This document shows positions 34,431-45,780 of a stretch of DNA of 64,000 nucleotides, piece by piece; positions within the stretch are counted from its first letter, which is position 1, and each line of letters begins with the position of its first letter. The stretch is from Apostichopus japonicus (lineage: Eukaryota > Echinodermata > Holothuroidea > Aspidochirotida > Stichopodidae). Made by a program: the position numbers and the translations under genes. The stretch is taken from assembly GCF_037975245.1 (NCBI RefSeq), contig NC_092571.1:13225917-13289916 (forward strand), given 5' to 3'. The notes under the pieces were generated by a model. It did no database searches. It was not told the origin of the DNA and saw nothing but the letters and a program-made list of their open reading frames with translations.

Positions 34431-35769
34431 AAGGTCATTACCACTTAAAGATTGCCGACACATATGTGGGGCTAGAGACGAAATGTAGCAATATTACGTT
34501 AAGTCATAATATTTAAGTGGTACACTCGTATAATAAAATACACAGACTGAATGTAAAGAATGTAAAGAAAACTGGCGACGCTCTCACATGCAATATCAGA
34601 CTTAACATAACTCCGTGAGCATTCTACCTTAATTAGCTATCAATAATTGACGAATGCTTCCACAATGTTACGTTACATTGTAGACACCTACACCTCGTTA
34701 AATGCATGACTAAGATGAATACACTTTCATCTTAAGCATTAAGCAAAAAGTATTAATAGTAATACTCCCGGAAGAACCTTTCGAACCACTCATATATACT
34801 CTATATAGAATTCCTGTTTCCATATGAAATCAATGTAATATTTATCGAGTTTTGGAGATGCCACAAAACGAGATTAGAAAACACTGATGCTATCTTTAAT
34901 AATTTTGCACAGACTGAGTGCGTATTACATCGGTAAAAGTATATTCAACATTGTGTATTAATCAAGGCGGTTCATCATTGATTTATATGATGTAGTTCTC
35001 GAGGACCCGCGCACCACTTTAAAGTAGCTCTGCCATTTAGGACTTTTTCTCGTCGATAATTTACCATGTTAATACAGTTTTAAACTAGTAACACTAGTAA
35101 CACTACCAAAAATGCATGAAAGTGTTACTTCAAGAACGTGATACAATTATGATATATCACTAGTGTCACCTATATTATTTTATTGGTTCTAAGAGTGCTT
35201 ATAATCGCAATGACCAATGAGACTCATATATTATTATTTTCATATATTTAATACGTGACGGAAGTGATCTGGAGCGTGATAAAAATGGCAAATCATACCT
35301 TATTGTGAACTTTATGGACTGCTTTTCTGCAAGTTGTGTTTGTTTTTTTTCTTCGTTTAAAGTGATAGCGTCTGTCAAGACGACGAGGTTGTGTGCATAA
35401 ATTAAAACTTACCAGCCCTACCGATGGAGAAAGTATTCAAGACATTATCACTTTCCCACGAAATATAATTTAAGTGATGGGTAATAAATGTAATTCATTT
35501 ATTTGATTTTCTTAATGATAAATAAATATCATCTCACAAAGAAGATCTGCAGAATACAAAGCGTTTTATGACTGTTAACTGTATTCTTTTGGTCCTTTCG
35601 GTTACAACATGTAACTGGGCTAATATTTCCGGTATTATCCCCAGCCACTCCTCCCTGTTCATATAAAACATGTGTTTTGTCACTAAAATCATGAACGAGG
35701 TATAAATGAAGGAAAAAAACGTTGACCTAGAAAAGCTGGAAGTTGATATCAAATAACAGTGTGTCCTAC
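34431..35769. other. Paralogous non-coding region
   Basis: Matches 5070-5338 and then 6237-7205 without the 0.9-kb DR1 element. A copy-specific stretch at 34980-35270 carries 'ctagtaacactagtaacact'. No exon recognised. Confidence 0.45.
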
Positions 35770-36557
35770 CTGGATATGTCTTTGGAACTTCCCAAGCACA
35801 GCTATCAGAGAAACCTGTGATGGACATGAAGTCTAAGTATCCCTGGGTAGCAAAACAGCCCACTGTTGAATTACCACTACACGAGGTAATATAAATCTTT
35901 ATCATATTATCTTTACCTTCACGTGAATAGTGCTTCTTAAAACTACAGTTATTTGGTTCAATAACGTGCAAGTCTACAACTGGATATGCGTCTGGAATGG
36001 AACATGTCAGTTTAAATTTATAGTCATTATTCTGATGTAAAGTAAGATTTTTCCTTTCACAGAGGAGAGGTGAAGGAGGATGATAAATGGTAAACAGACG
36101 GTAAGTATGTTGAACGAGAAGTATGTTATAATAATCATGGAACAATGACACATGGTAGGTTCCAGCATCTTCTGGTTGGAGGTTTAGGATTGAAAAACCA
36201 AAGTCATAAAAGTACGATGGATAATCTCTGTGTGAGTATTCTACTTGAAATAAATAACGATTGACTGTGTGATCATAATCCGACCAGAAGAGCTCAGTGT
36301 AAGCAAAAGTACGGGTAGATGTTTCTCCGGTGTGGGCCATCTCAGTGAAGTTTAACTCTAATCGAAGTATATATATCATATTTATATGAAAAGGAAATAT
36401 CTCGGAAGGCAAAGTCACATCCTACAACCGAAAAGCAGTCTGTCGATTTCATTGCTGGTCCATCTTGACAATTAAAATCACAATCGCTACACTCGGAAAA
36501 ACACATTAACTGCAACAATAGGAAGAAGAAAATATCAGAAAAATGTACAATCTCCAT
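35770..36557 (-). pseudogene. Ig-like receptor ectodomain exon with frameshift (36-kb copy)
   Basis: Copy of 7206-7986: signal peptide MEIVHFSDIFFFLLLQLMCF, CQDGPAMKSTDCFSVVGCDF, then VSLFHDY, TYRLFTIYHPPSPLLCE and an intact second Ig-like domain (KLTCSI, STVGCFATQ). It is 7 nt longer than the 7-kb exon. The extra bases lie in the TA-rich stretch at about 36366-36392, so the frame changes between DISFSYKYD and LRLELNFTE. The donor is 'ccag|gtagga', weaker than the gtaagc of the left copy. Either a recent pseudogene or an allele with a slipped TA tract. An assembly error is possible. Confidence 0.85.
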
Positions 36558-36646
36558 TTTTCAAGAGATCATATAGTACGATATTTACGCTGTGCGTTAT
36601 AATTACCGATGCTTAGCTCTGCAGTGTAGTCTTCTTTCGATAGAAA

Positions 36647-36698
36647 CCAATAGTAAAGAGTAGGCATTCTAGAAGAGATTAAGGTTCGTGCGCATGCA
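36647..36698 (-). promoter_or_regulatory. Putative promoter of 36-kb Ig copy
   Basis: Inverted CCAAT at 36647-36651 and 'tgcgcatgca' at 36689-36698, 132 bp upstream of the start; arrangement as at 8077-8127. Confidence 0.45.
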
Positions 36699-36709
36699 CG
36701 GAAGTATTC

Positions 36710-37309
36710 AGAACATGTAATATCAATGTAGCCACGCGTCTAATAGTAAAATAAAATATATTACACAGTCTTTTTTAATGATTTTAGACAAATTCCCTTT
36801 CTTTGCTGATGGTACGATCTGTGTCGACTATAATTATGGAAGAGCAACGTATTCGTCTGAGCCTCTTTCATTAACGTGAAGTTTGCCTGATGGGAAGTGG
36901 TTGGTAGTTGTAGTAACTATGAAAGAATGCAACAAGGATGGCATCTTACTTACAAACATTTCACACAGTTCCTTGACCACCCGGGTTCTTTTTATACATG
37001 ACAGCAGATAATAAGTAATATAAATCGAAATGTATTTAAAAAAAGGTCAAATAGACGGAGGGGTACCCGAGATTTATGAGACTAACAATAAGTTGTAGTC
37101 ATTATTATAATATATTTAATTAAGTCGGTTAATAAAATGCCCCAGGCCAACCCTGGCTGTCAATGTCAATGCCTCTATTGTTCGTCAACATTTGACCAGT
37201 CACCATCAAAATCGTTTATACGTGTAATGGACACTACAGTATAGACGCAGTTTGTGGCTATTGATTCTTATTAAAGTATGAAGAACAATGAAACTTAGCT
37301 TGGAAAATG
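36710..37309. other. Upstream non-coding DNA
   Basis: 36840-37000 matches 8210-8360; the remainder has no recognised content. Confidence 0.35.
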
Positions 37310-37760
37310 AAAACAAGATATATTAGACAGGAAAAGAGAACGACGATTCGATATCTTAGCGAAAGGAGTTGTTGTGCGCTCGGAATACATTCCGAGAGGC
37401 CATCATTGCATACGGTTATTACTCGTAGTATTCAACATATTAGATTTATGAGTAATATATTTTGTTAATTTATTGTTGACTCATAGCACTTGTTTGTTCT
37501 CTTTTATCCAGGATGACGTTATTTGACAAGTTGCTCTTGTTTAATTATGGAAAAGTTGGGCAAAATTGCAGTTCAAAATAACGATAATCTGTGTATCCAC
37601 CGTCAAAGAGATAATAGTGATTCATTACCTTACGAATTAAATTGGTTGTTTTTTGTACCTTTATATATAGCAAAAGAGACAAGAGGGAAGGGAAACACAA
37701 GCTGAACGAAAAAGAAAGAAAGAGAACTTGAAATTAATCCCAAAAGTGGACGCTTATCAC
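37310..37760 (+). other. Duplicate of 9741-10160, decayed short frame
   Basis: 'gaatacattccgagaggccatcattgc' type blocks and the acceptor-like 'ctcttttatccag' are kept. The MTLFDKLLL start is followed by an insertion and a stop, and SLPYELNWLF is in another frame. This argues against an active gene in this copy. Confidence 0.35.
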
Positions 37761-38033
37761 AGAAATATGCTAGAAAGAAAACGCGAACATATTTGTACCA
37801 TATCGTCATGAACTGAACACGGGGAGAGAACCTTCAACCTAACAGAACGTATAAGTAATAGGCGTAAACACTCATGAGAATATATAGAAAGATGCTTCTA
37901 ACCGTTATTAATTACAATGTTTTGCATATTTCACACTCATATACGCTCTCTGTCCTTCTTTACGTCTTTGTCGACTGCTTTCTACAAAGTATCCTGAAAA
38001 CAACTAATATGAGAGTGTGCCGTCACATTACCA

Positions 38034-39210
38034 GAATACACTACCTACTAACTGGACAAGAATAATGGGTTTTAATTTGCCTATCGAATTTTGCTTTACA
38101 GGAAACAGATGTGATTAATATTGATGAAATTAATATTTTTAGATTGAATTACTGACAAGGAACATAATTTAAAGGGTTCAAAGGCCAAATCCCCGGGTCA
38201 AAGCCCCCCCCCCCCGGGGAATTTCCAATCCGGACAATTCCCAACCATGACGATTCCCTCCGGACGATTTCTCCCCGGACAATCCCCCTCCTCGAAAATT
38301 TCGACGATTGATTGACGGCCGATGTAGGCGGGGTTTAGGCTATTAGTCCAGTAAAAATGAGGGTGAAGCTAGAACTAACTGCAACAGAAGATTCACGTGT
38401 TCATATTGTTGTTGTGTCCCCACTGAAGCGTGACTGCATATATTCCTTTTGCCTCTGACAAGGAATAAAAAAAAAGTCAAGGAAAAGTCTACCAGGAAAC
38501 AAACGCAGCTATAGTGCGCGCGAAGTGCGCAGAAAATGTTAAGGTTATCAAGTTTTACTACATTGCTAAAGTATTACATTGGTAGCGTGACAGGACGAAA
38601 GTGGTAATTCAGATCTCTATGTAAGTAGACCAAAGTAAACCCATATTTCACTCCTTTATGTGGAAAAATTAAGCGAAAGTCACTCTCTACAGGGTAGACA
38701 TGGTTTACACACAGAAAACGGAAATAAATAAATATATCACCATTGCACGAGAATCTCGCACAAAGATACTCGTATCTTTAACTTCGAGATTATTTTCTTT
38801 CTCAGGTGAGTTTGGCCTGTTGGTTATGCTAATATAATATAATATAGTACGCACGCACAGTTTTTATTGGTAACTAACTTTATATAATCGTCCCAACTTG
38901 GTGCTCCCGATTGACAATCATCTGTGGGCCAATAGTGTCCGGGGAAATTGTCCGGTGGGGAGTTGACCGGGGTGGGATATTGTCCAGGTGGAGTTTTCTC
39001 TGGTGGGAATTGTCCAGGGTGGGTATTACCTGGGTGGGAATTGTCCGGGGGTACTCGTCCAGGGGGGTCGTCTGGGGGGGGGGTAATTGTCCATAGGGAG
39101 TCACCTACTAAAGAGTGTGACATCGTATAACCAGAATATACTACCCACTTACTGAACAAGGATAGTGGGTTTTAATTTGACTTTCACACGTTGCTTTACA
39201 GAAATTTTAC
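38034..39210. mobile_element. Fold-back-like minisatellite element between 75-bp direct repeats
   Basis: Direct repeats at about 38034-38105 and 39131-39210 ('ccagaatacactacc' to 'tgctttacag') are single in the left block (10490-10560). Between them lie 38172-38310, with tandem 'ccggacaattccc'-like units, and 38930-39105, with the inverse 'gggaattgtccgg'-like units, around a unique 0.6-kb core. Inverted arrays of short tandem units are the structure of fold-back transposons. No transposase seen. The GC-rich units produce spurious Gly/Pro-rich frames. Confidence 0.65.
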
Positions 39211-39394
39211 GCGGTTAAATTTCAAACGGTGAGTGCTGGGAGATCATAATACTGATTAAAGTAAATATTACTAGATAAATTACTAACTGACAATGTATTG
39301 CAGGTTCTCGTAAAACATGAATGTGAACTGAAGATAGTAAACGTAGGAAAAAGAATGTCGCTCGTTCCATTATTTAAATATGCCATGAACTCAC

Positions 39395-39460
39395 CCTATA
39401 TCTTCACAGATTCGATACACAACAAAACCCACTGAAATAACAACAGTCCAATTTCCTTAC
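39395..39460 (-). pseudogene. Dead copy of signal-peptide exon
   Basis: Homologous to 10764-10827 with donor 'gtgagt' kept, but the ATG has become AAG, and small indels put stops in the leader. Confidence 0.6.
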
Positions 39461-39509
39461 ATGTTGCTTCAACTAAGTCACTACACCATTCTTTAAAGAC
39501 TATATCTAG

Positions 39510-40148
39510 TGCCCTCTTTATATCAATACTTGCTAACTTTTCATTGGCCCTTATGTCAAAAGCCTATGTGAATCATGCAATGGTGCCGTCTTCCATATAA
39601 TATAACTAGCATATGTTCTAATGTAGTAATATTCAACACTGCATGCAGTACGTGCAGCGTTTCTTAAAATAACATTATGAAGATTATTTATCAACACAGC
39701 AAGGCCTCGCTGTATCACTGTACTAAAGTACATGTGTGTTTGTACCATAGCGTTGAAAGTTCACAAATATGAACCAGGCAAAGACAGGTACATCAGAAGG
39801 CGCCTGCATAATGGAGCTTAGTTAGGATCAGGAAAAAATCCCTCGACCATACCCAACAGCCCACGGACTTCGGAGCAACGCGTGTAAGGAAACACTTTGA
39901 AAGAGCTAAAAGTCATATTGGATTAAAATGGCGTACTTTAACAATAACAGGGAACTATCAGTTAGAAAAGTACATTGCTTGTGTTGGTGCAATTTAGTAT
40001 GCGGAAATTGGTCTTAGGCTGAAACATTTTCATAGGGGGTGGGGTATTTTTATATGTTAGGCGATGACTTTAAGAATGACGAATATACAGTTTTCTCTTT
40101 CAAAGCATTTGCGTACACGGTCAATAAAATAAATGACAGAATACTCAC
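39510..40148. other. Paralogous non-coding region
   Basis: Aligns with 10905-11455. No gene seen. Confidence 0.45.
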
Positions 40149-40717
40149 CTGGATTACTTTTAGAGATGTTGAATTCACATCTGTCCGAATACTGCGGTGT
40201 AGAAAGGAACTTCATCGTTTCCTGTATAGCGATGCATCCAACAATTGAGTTCTTATCACAAGACGTAACGTTAATAGAAAGCACTTGAATACCGTTATCA
40301 ACCGTGTAATGTTTCTGAAAATCACAGCCGTCGGGCTCAATCATTTCCAGATGTATCGGTGGAAACCCGTTTGTTATTGAACAAGATATAGTTACGTGGT
40401 AGGAGCCAGATGGGGATGAGGAGGGGCCTTCACAAACAAGAGGTGTAGAAGGCTTCAGAGGGAACTTCTCCATTCGTACGTCCGGTAAAGTTCATCGCTA
40501 CCCGTGAACCAAATATATAATTATGATTAAAGTCAATATGATCTTTATTAACAGCAATATCCGGGAACAAGAAGTCACAGCTTAGCATAGCGTAGCATTC
40601 CTTTGAATTTACTGTTTGTCCTTCTGTGCAGTGATAGTAACAACCGATTACGTTACAAGTATATAATATCAGGAAGATGGCAAGATGAAAGAACTTTGAA
40701 ACAATGAAACCATCCAT
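40149..40717 (-). pseudogene. Ig-like receptor exon with internal deletion (40-kb copy)
   Basis: Copy of the 12-kb gene. Start MDGFIVSKFFHLAIFLILYT at 40717; an upstream in-frame ATG at 40825 precedes the conserved start and lies in LINE sequence. It keeps YHCTEGQTVNSKECYAMLSC and MNFTGRTNGEVPS. Near 40455 it jumps to PSTPLVCEGPSSS in another frame, losing about 270-290 nt that encode the second half of the V domain and the linker. The second Ig domain (TISCSITNGFPPIHLEMI, KNSIVGCIAIQ) and donor 'ccag|gtgagt' are intact. A LINE insertion separates it from its NRF1-like promoter motif. Confidence 0.87.
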
Positions 40718-40772
40718 GTTTAAATAACGACTTTTAAAAGTTGTCCAACGTCGCAGACGTGCGTTTGTGCCT

Positions 40773-41353
40773 ACATTTATTTGAAAACCGCATAGAAGTA
40801 TTCCAAGCAGGGTGGTACTTGTCATTTGCTCCGCTCTGATTGAGTTGCCCCCTGTTGACCTGTCACATGGTCGGTAGGACAGGGCTTTATTTTATATGGG
40901 GTAGACCCTTCAGTTTGTTCGGTTGCTGTGTTGCACCGTATTATTTTTGTTTGCTCTATTGTGAAAAACTTGTTTGGAGGAATAGATGTGATGTTGTTTT
41001 TAGGGGGAAGTTTGCCCGTTGGCAGGCAGTCCTGGAGGCGGTCAAGTGTGACATTAGCCTTCATGTTGAAGGCGATTTTCGCCGTTTATCTTGGGCTGCC
41101 TTTTTTTGGACGGTGGTTTGCTGAGGGGGGGGGGGTGTTTCGTTTCGCTGCGTGCTGGTCGTCCTATTGTGTTTTTTTGAATGTTTGAGTGAGTGGTTGG
41201 GGGTTTGTTTCTGCAGGTCGGTGGGCATATTTATTTTTTTGGCTGGCTTGACTTGAGTTTCGTTTATCAGAATGGGATGATTCGGTAGTGCCTTTTGGCC
41301 GTGACGTTTTGGATCCCGCATGGCGGGTCACGTAAAAAGCACATTTATTTGAA
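40773..41353 (+). mobile_element. LINE family A copy with 13-bp TSD
   Basis: Insert 40786-41340 flanked by 'acatttatttgaa' at 40773-40785 and 41341-41353; the left block at 12345-12400 shows the empty site. Contains ORF2 C-terminal remnants (LLPLLT-type debris), an internal deletion of about 0.3 kb relative to the 16-kb copy at 'tcaca/tggtcgg', then the full 3' UTR ending 'gggtcacgtaaaaagc'. The TSD and the empty site show insertion after the segmental duplication. Confidence 0.92.
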
Positions 41354-41390
41354 TACTCTTATGAAAGATAGAAAGTGATCTTTGTTACAA

Positions 41391-41400
41391 TGCGCATGCG
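41391..41400. promoter_or_regulatory. NRF1-like palindrome, displaced by LINE
   Basis: 'tgcgcatgcg', counterpart of 12415-12424. It would lie about 106 bp upstream of the 40-kb start if the 568-bp LINE insert plus TSD were absent. Confidence 0.45.
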
Positions 41401-41409
41401 TTAGCTTGC

Positions 41410-42761
41410 TTTCCACTGTGCATGACTGGAAAACATATTTCCGACATGACAACATGCACGCACGAGTGTGTTTCGAATTTTATGCATCGCTTTGTGTTTT
41501 TTTTTAATTTGAGCAGTTATATAAGCTAAGAAGTAGGCTAATAAATTGAATATAACATTGTTATTTAATGACAAACATATTTTTATAAGGGTGTGTGCAT
41601 GAACCTTTTGTTGTCTTTTTGTGTTCTCGCTATTAATTTAATACTTTTACGTGGCTTTTGAAACAGTACCCTCCAGTAACATCAAATCAAGTTTTAGTAT
41701 GTAACGAATGTCATTACTATACTTTCATACTTACTATACTTTTATACTGAGTTAGACCGAGAAAAACAGAGAATTAGAATGCAACGTGGAGCTTGAAATG
41801 AAGCACTGGCAGGGCATAGGCATATATACATTATCTTCATCATTTTAAAGTGATACATTCATGAAACGGAATGACTGTACCTGAAAGTGATGACCCTCTC
41901 ACGTGAAACATTGAACGAAAACTGAATTCTTGAGCATTTTACTTTAATCTGACCTGACGAATGAATTCAAAATGTGATGCAACAGTGTAGATAACAACAG
42001 CATCAGCAATTGACGGCTAAAATAACATCTTTCATATGAGGTATTGACAAAAAATCCGGATTTACTATTCTGTTGTTTTGTTTGCTTTATATTTCACATC
42101 CAGGTGAATTAAAATATTCATGGTTCTCGATCATCTGCATCAAATTACTTTTAGTGTTACTTCATCGCAGTTTAAATGTAACGGGCTCGTGGACTCATAT
42201 GGTAGGAAGATAAGTATAACGCACTTACAAATGGTGAGACCTTTATTTACCTTCCATTGCTTTTTTGTGATAATCCTTCACCTTTATTAATATAATTAAT
42301 CGCATTGTTCATTTGTGCCGTTATCTGGTAATTTATATTAACTATGAACACCTCGATAACGAGAGTTCAAGCCGGCTTAGAACTCAATTCGTTTTCAAAG
42401 AATATGGCAAAACTTTGTCAGAGAACTGAACATCAGTCTCCATTTTGATGGTCCTCTAACCCACCTTACCTAATAACCATCCGTGTATAATGGTAGTTCT
42501 ATAATGTGGAAATATATTCAAATTCACTTCAGAAAACGAAAAGACACATGATGTCATCCTTGTTAACGAATATTTAAAGTGATTTCTTATTAAACTCTTT
42601 GTTTTTTTCGCGAACAGCTAATCACTTGGATATTTCTGTCCGCTTTTTTGTTAACGTCTTGCCAGATGTTTCAACGATTTTTGTTAATCTGAATATGTGT
42701 TTCTAACACTCGACGGCTTTTAGTCATACATAGATAGGTATGAGTAGATAAATGAACTTAC
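41410..42761. other. Paralogous non-coding region
   Basis: Aligns with 12430-13690, with an extra stretch near 41590-41760. No exon seen. Confidence 0.45.
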
Positions 42762-43228
42762 CAAATAGACGGTATGTGTGTTGCAATACAGTCGGGCCGA
42801 CAGTCCAGTCGCTGTTTGTAGACTTTATGTCAACTTGATAAGTTCCAGCATCGTCCAGTTGGATATTTAGGATTGAGAAATTAAAGTTACAAATGCAATC
42901 CCGAAGGTCACAATAAAGGTCTTCAAATTGAAAAAGATAACGATCATAAGTATGATCCTCAAAAATCCGGAACATTCCAGAGTAAAGAAAGGGAGCTCGA
43001 GGAACAGCATCATCGGTAGCCAGCTCGGTGAAGTTCAAATCTAATCTAAGTATATATATATGAAAATGAAATATTTGGAAACGATAAGTCACAGCCTACT
43101 ACCACATAACAGTCTGTTGAATTTACTGTAGGTCCATCTTGACAGTGATAGTCACGATCAATATCTTCGGATAATGAAAAAGTGATCAGAAAAATTAGAA
43201 AACAATGTAAAACAGGTACAAATCCCAT
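42762..43228 (-). pseudogene. V-like-domain-only exon with TA-tract frameshift (43-kb copy)
   Basis: ATG at 43228; signal peptide MGFVPVLHCFLIFLITFS; then YHCQDGPTVNSTDCYVVVGC, SFPNISFSY. The frame changes in the 'tatatatata' tract near 43053-43065, and the exon continues LRLDLNFTELATDD, PFLYSGMF, FNFSILNIQLDDAGTYQVDI, VLQHTYRLFG to donor 'tttg|gtaagt'. Total 467 nt, one more than the 466 needed to leave in phase 1, consistent with a single slippage. Unlike the other copies, the exon stops right after the V-like domain, so this subfamily either keeps its second Ig domain on a separate exon or has only one domain. Confidence 0.85.
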
Positions 43229-43366
43229 ATCGATAGATCGCTGTATTGTGACAATTATTCACAGTAAATATGATGAATTTATTGCAACACTTCGCGCGTC
43301 TGTCTGTAAAGCGAGGAGCGCTGTTTATCAATCAAAACAAGGAGTCGTTCTTAAGTAACACCCGTA

Positions 43367-43376
43367 CATGCGCACA
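43367..43376. promoter_or_regulatory. NRF1-like motif upstream of 43-kb copy
   Basis: 'catgcgcaca', 139 bp upstream of the start codon; part of the motif series shared by the Ig genes. Confidence 0.4.
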
Positions 43377-43379
43377 TGT

Positions 43380-45780
43380 GTGTGTTTTCATTTGAATAAT
43401 ATATGTGCTGATTCAAATTGAAAATGAACAGGATAACAATGGAATTAATTGTTTTATGGCTTTAATTGGTTTATGGCTACGTGACAATGAAATTCAATTG
43501 AACTTGTAGTTTTGAGGGAAGTCATACTCTGCTGATGTCTGTAGTGATATCATAACCTTTTAACTGGTTATCGTAACGGATATAAGACAATGGAAATCGC
43601 TCAGATGATTTGATTTATACATGCATGTCAAACATGTATTGAATTCTCTGCATCTGCTTTTTTTGTAAGAAAGCATGCGTTCAGCGTAAAGTATGTAATT
43701 GATTATGGAGTCTCGTGAATTTTACAAAGATAATATTAACTCAACCAGATTCACCACTGAATGAGTTGTTATACCTATTTATGAAAAGCAGTAAACATTT
43801 AATCATTCGAAGCAAGCCTTTTTCGAAAACAATGACCTTTTTATTACAATCCTACATATTAGGCAATTAGTGGGCAACGCTGGTAGTTGTAACCATCTAT
43901 AGTACTATTTAGAGAGAATATTTCATGTGTATTCTCAATATTTTTGAATTTTACAAGATAGTTAAAATATTATTATCATGTATGTGAGACTAAAAACGTC
44001 CATTGGTTGCCTAGCTTATTTTCAACAATTCAATGTTTTGGTCGACGATGGGGGGCATCCTGTGCTAGAGAAGTGAGGGGCAGGAAATTACGCCTGCCCT
44101 CCCACGTATAAAAGGGCGGAAATTTGTCTCTCTTCACCCCTCCCGCCCCATCCACCAAAACGTCATTTCGGATGATACATTTTGAAACAGTAAAGCTTCT
44201 TTAATATTTTTTCTACATTTGTGTGAATTGCGTTTCATTTTGATTGGTAGATTTGGCAATCATATAAAAGGATTAATCGAGAGCGTTTGTGATAATTTGG
44301 TTAATATAATATAAGCATTACATGTTCAAATCCTGATTGGATCACTGGGTAGTGTCCTTTGTCATGGGACTTAAGTTTTTAGTTATAACCAACATAGTGA
44401 AATGCATGGCTCATCCTATACGATTTCCAAGCCGATACTCATGGCATTATCAGGTAAAATTGGTAAAGGTGAGAACTCGTTTATCATGTTAGACTGATGT
44501 GTGTCATAATTTCTTAACATATTTATATTTATAATCAGTTGCTACTGAGAAGTACTTACAAACAGAAAATGCTAAACACACATTCCTTTGCATAATAATT
44601 GACTGGACTTACCACACTATTATAAATGTCTTCGTCAATAATTTCGTCCACATTTTAACAGATAGTGGATGACACTTTACTAAAGAACGCGCAAAATGTG
44701 CAATTTAACATGTGTAAAGGTGTTATAACATACTTCATTTTATACTGATTACCGCTTGTCTCTTATTCACAGTTCAAACCGATCAAGCCATGTACATTCG
44801 GTGGATTTCCCCAAAAGGACGCGAGAGCAACTGTTACAATGTGTATATGGGTGCGAAATTAAATTACCTGTGACCAGAGGTTTAGTGTTGTTACTGTCGT
44901 GTTAGGGGCTTGTTCTTTATACGAAGAATGTGCTATAAACTTCAACTACAGCAATAATTGTTTAGCAGATAGTATGATCGTAATCATTTCTGACCTTTAA
45001 GGTAAAAAATTCCAATTAGGGTCGTTATCAATTTGCTCGATTATTCACTCTAATGACAAGTGCAAAAGCAGAAAAAATCCTAGTATATATGTAATCAAAG
45101 ATATGTCTTCCTCTGTGTGCTTGTTTGTATGTAGTTTGCAACTTGAAGAGCAGGATTTCTGCGACGGTTGACTCAACTGAGGCTATTTTACACCACGTAA
45201 GGCTTACAAAGAGCAGCGTAGAACATTGGTTAACCTGCGAGTAAAGAGGCTTGTTTACAAGTGACGAAAAGTTGCGACTTCCTGGACTTAAAACCTTCAA
45301 GGTAAGGAAAATTACGGAAGTTACCACGAATAGCTAACGCTTCGGTTCTCAAGTGAAGGACAACTTTTACCCAATGAAAAAATCTACAAGGGCATAGAGA
45401 CTACTGTAACATTATTTTGGTGGTGTAGTGTGTGTAAGTAAATATGGAAAATAGAAAATATGTTGCTTTATAGGTAGGTCAACAAGTGGTGAAATCAAGT
45501 GGGCCTAGTTAACTCTTTAATGCGCAGTGTCACCGTTGATGCAGTGATCGACTTTATCTCAGTAGGCATTGGCGGAAAGATGAACATTATCCAAATCAAG
45601 ACGTTACACTGTTTGGTATAGTTGGTTCAGTCGCAGGCAAAAACTAACATGTCTTTTTTACATCTTATTTGAAAAAGACTACCAATTGGTTGTGAAGTAT
45701 GAGACATCAGATCAAAACGAAGTGATTATTTGTGATAATTTAAGCCATTATTAGTTAAAACTGAGAATAATCATACACAT
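43380..45780. other. Non-coding; left part duplicated
   Basis: 43380-44200 matches 14225-15000, ending in a C/T-rich stretch near 44100-44160. 44200-45780 is unique in this window and shows no convincing exon. Confidence 0.4.

Noticed and set aside
38824-39159. Pro- or Gly-rich frames on both strands
   Set aside because: Produced by the GC-rich minisatellite array of the fold-back-like element.
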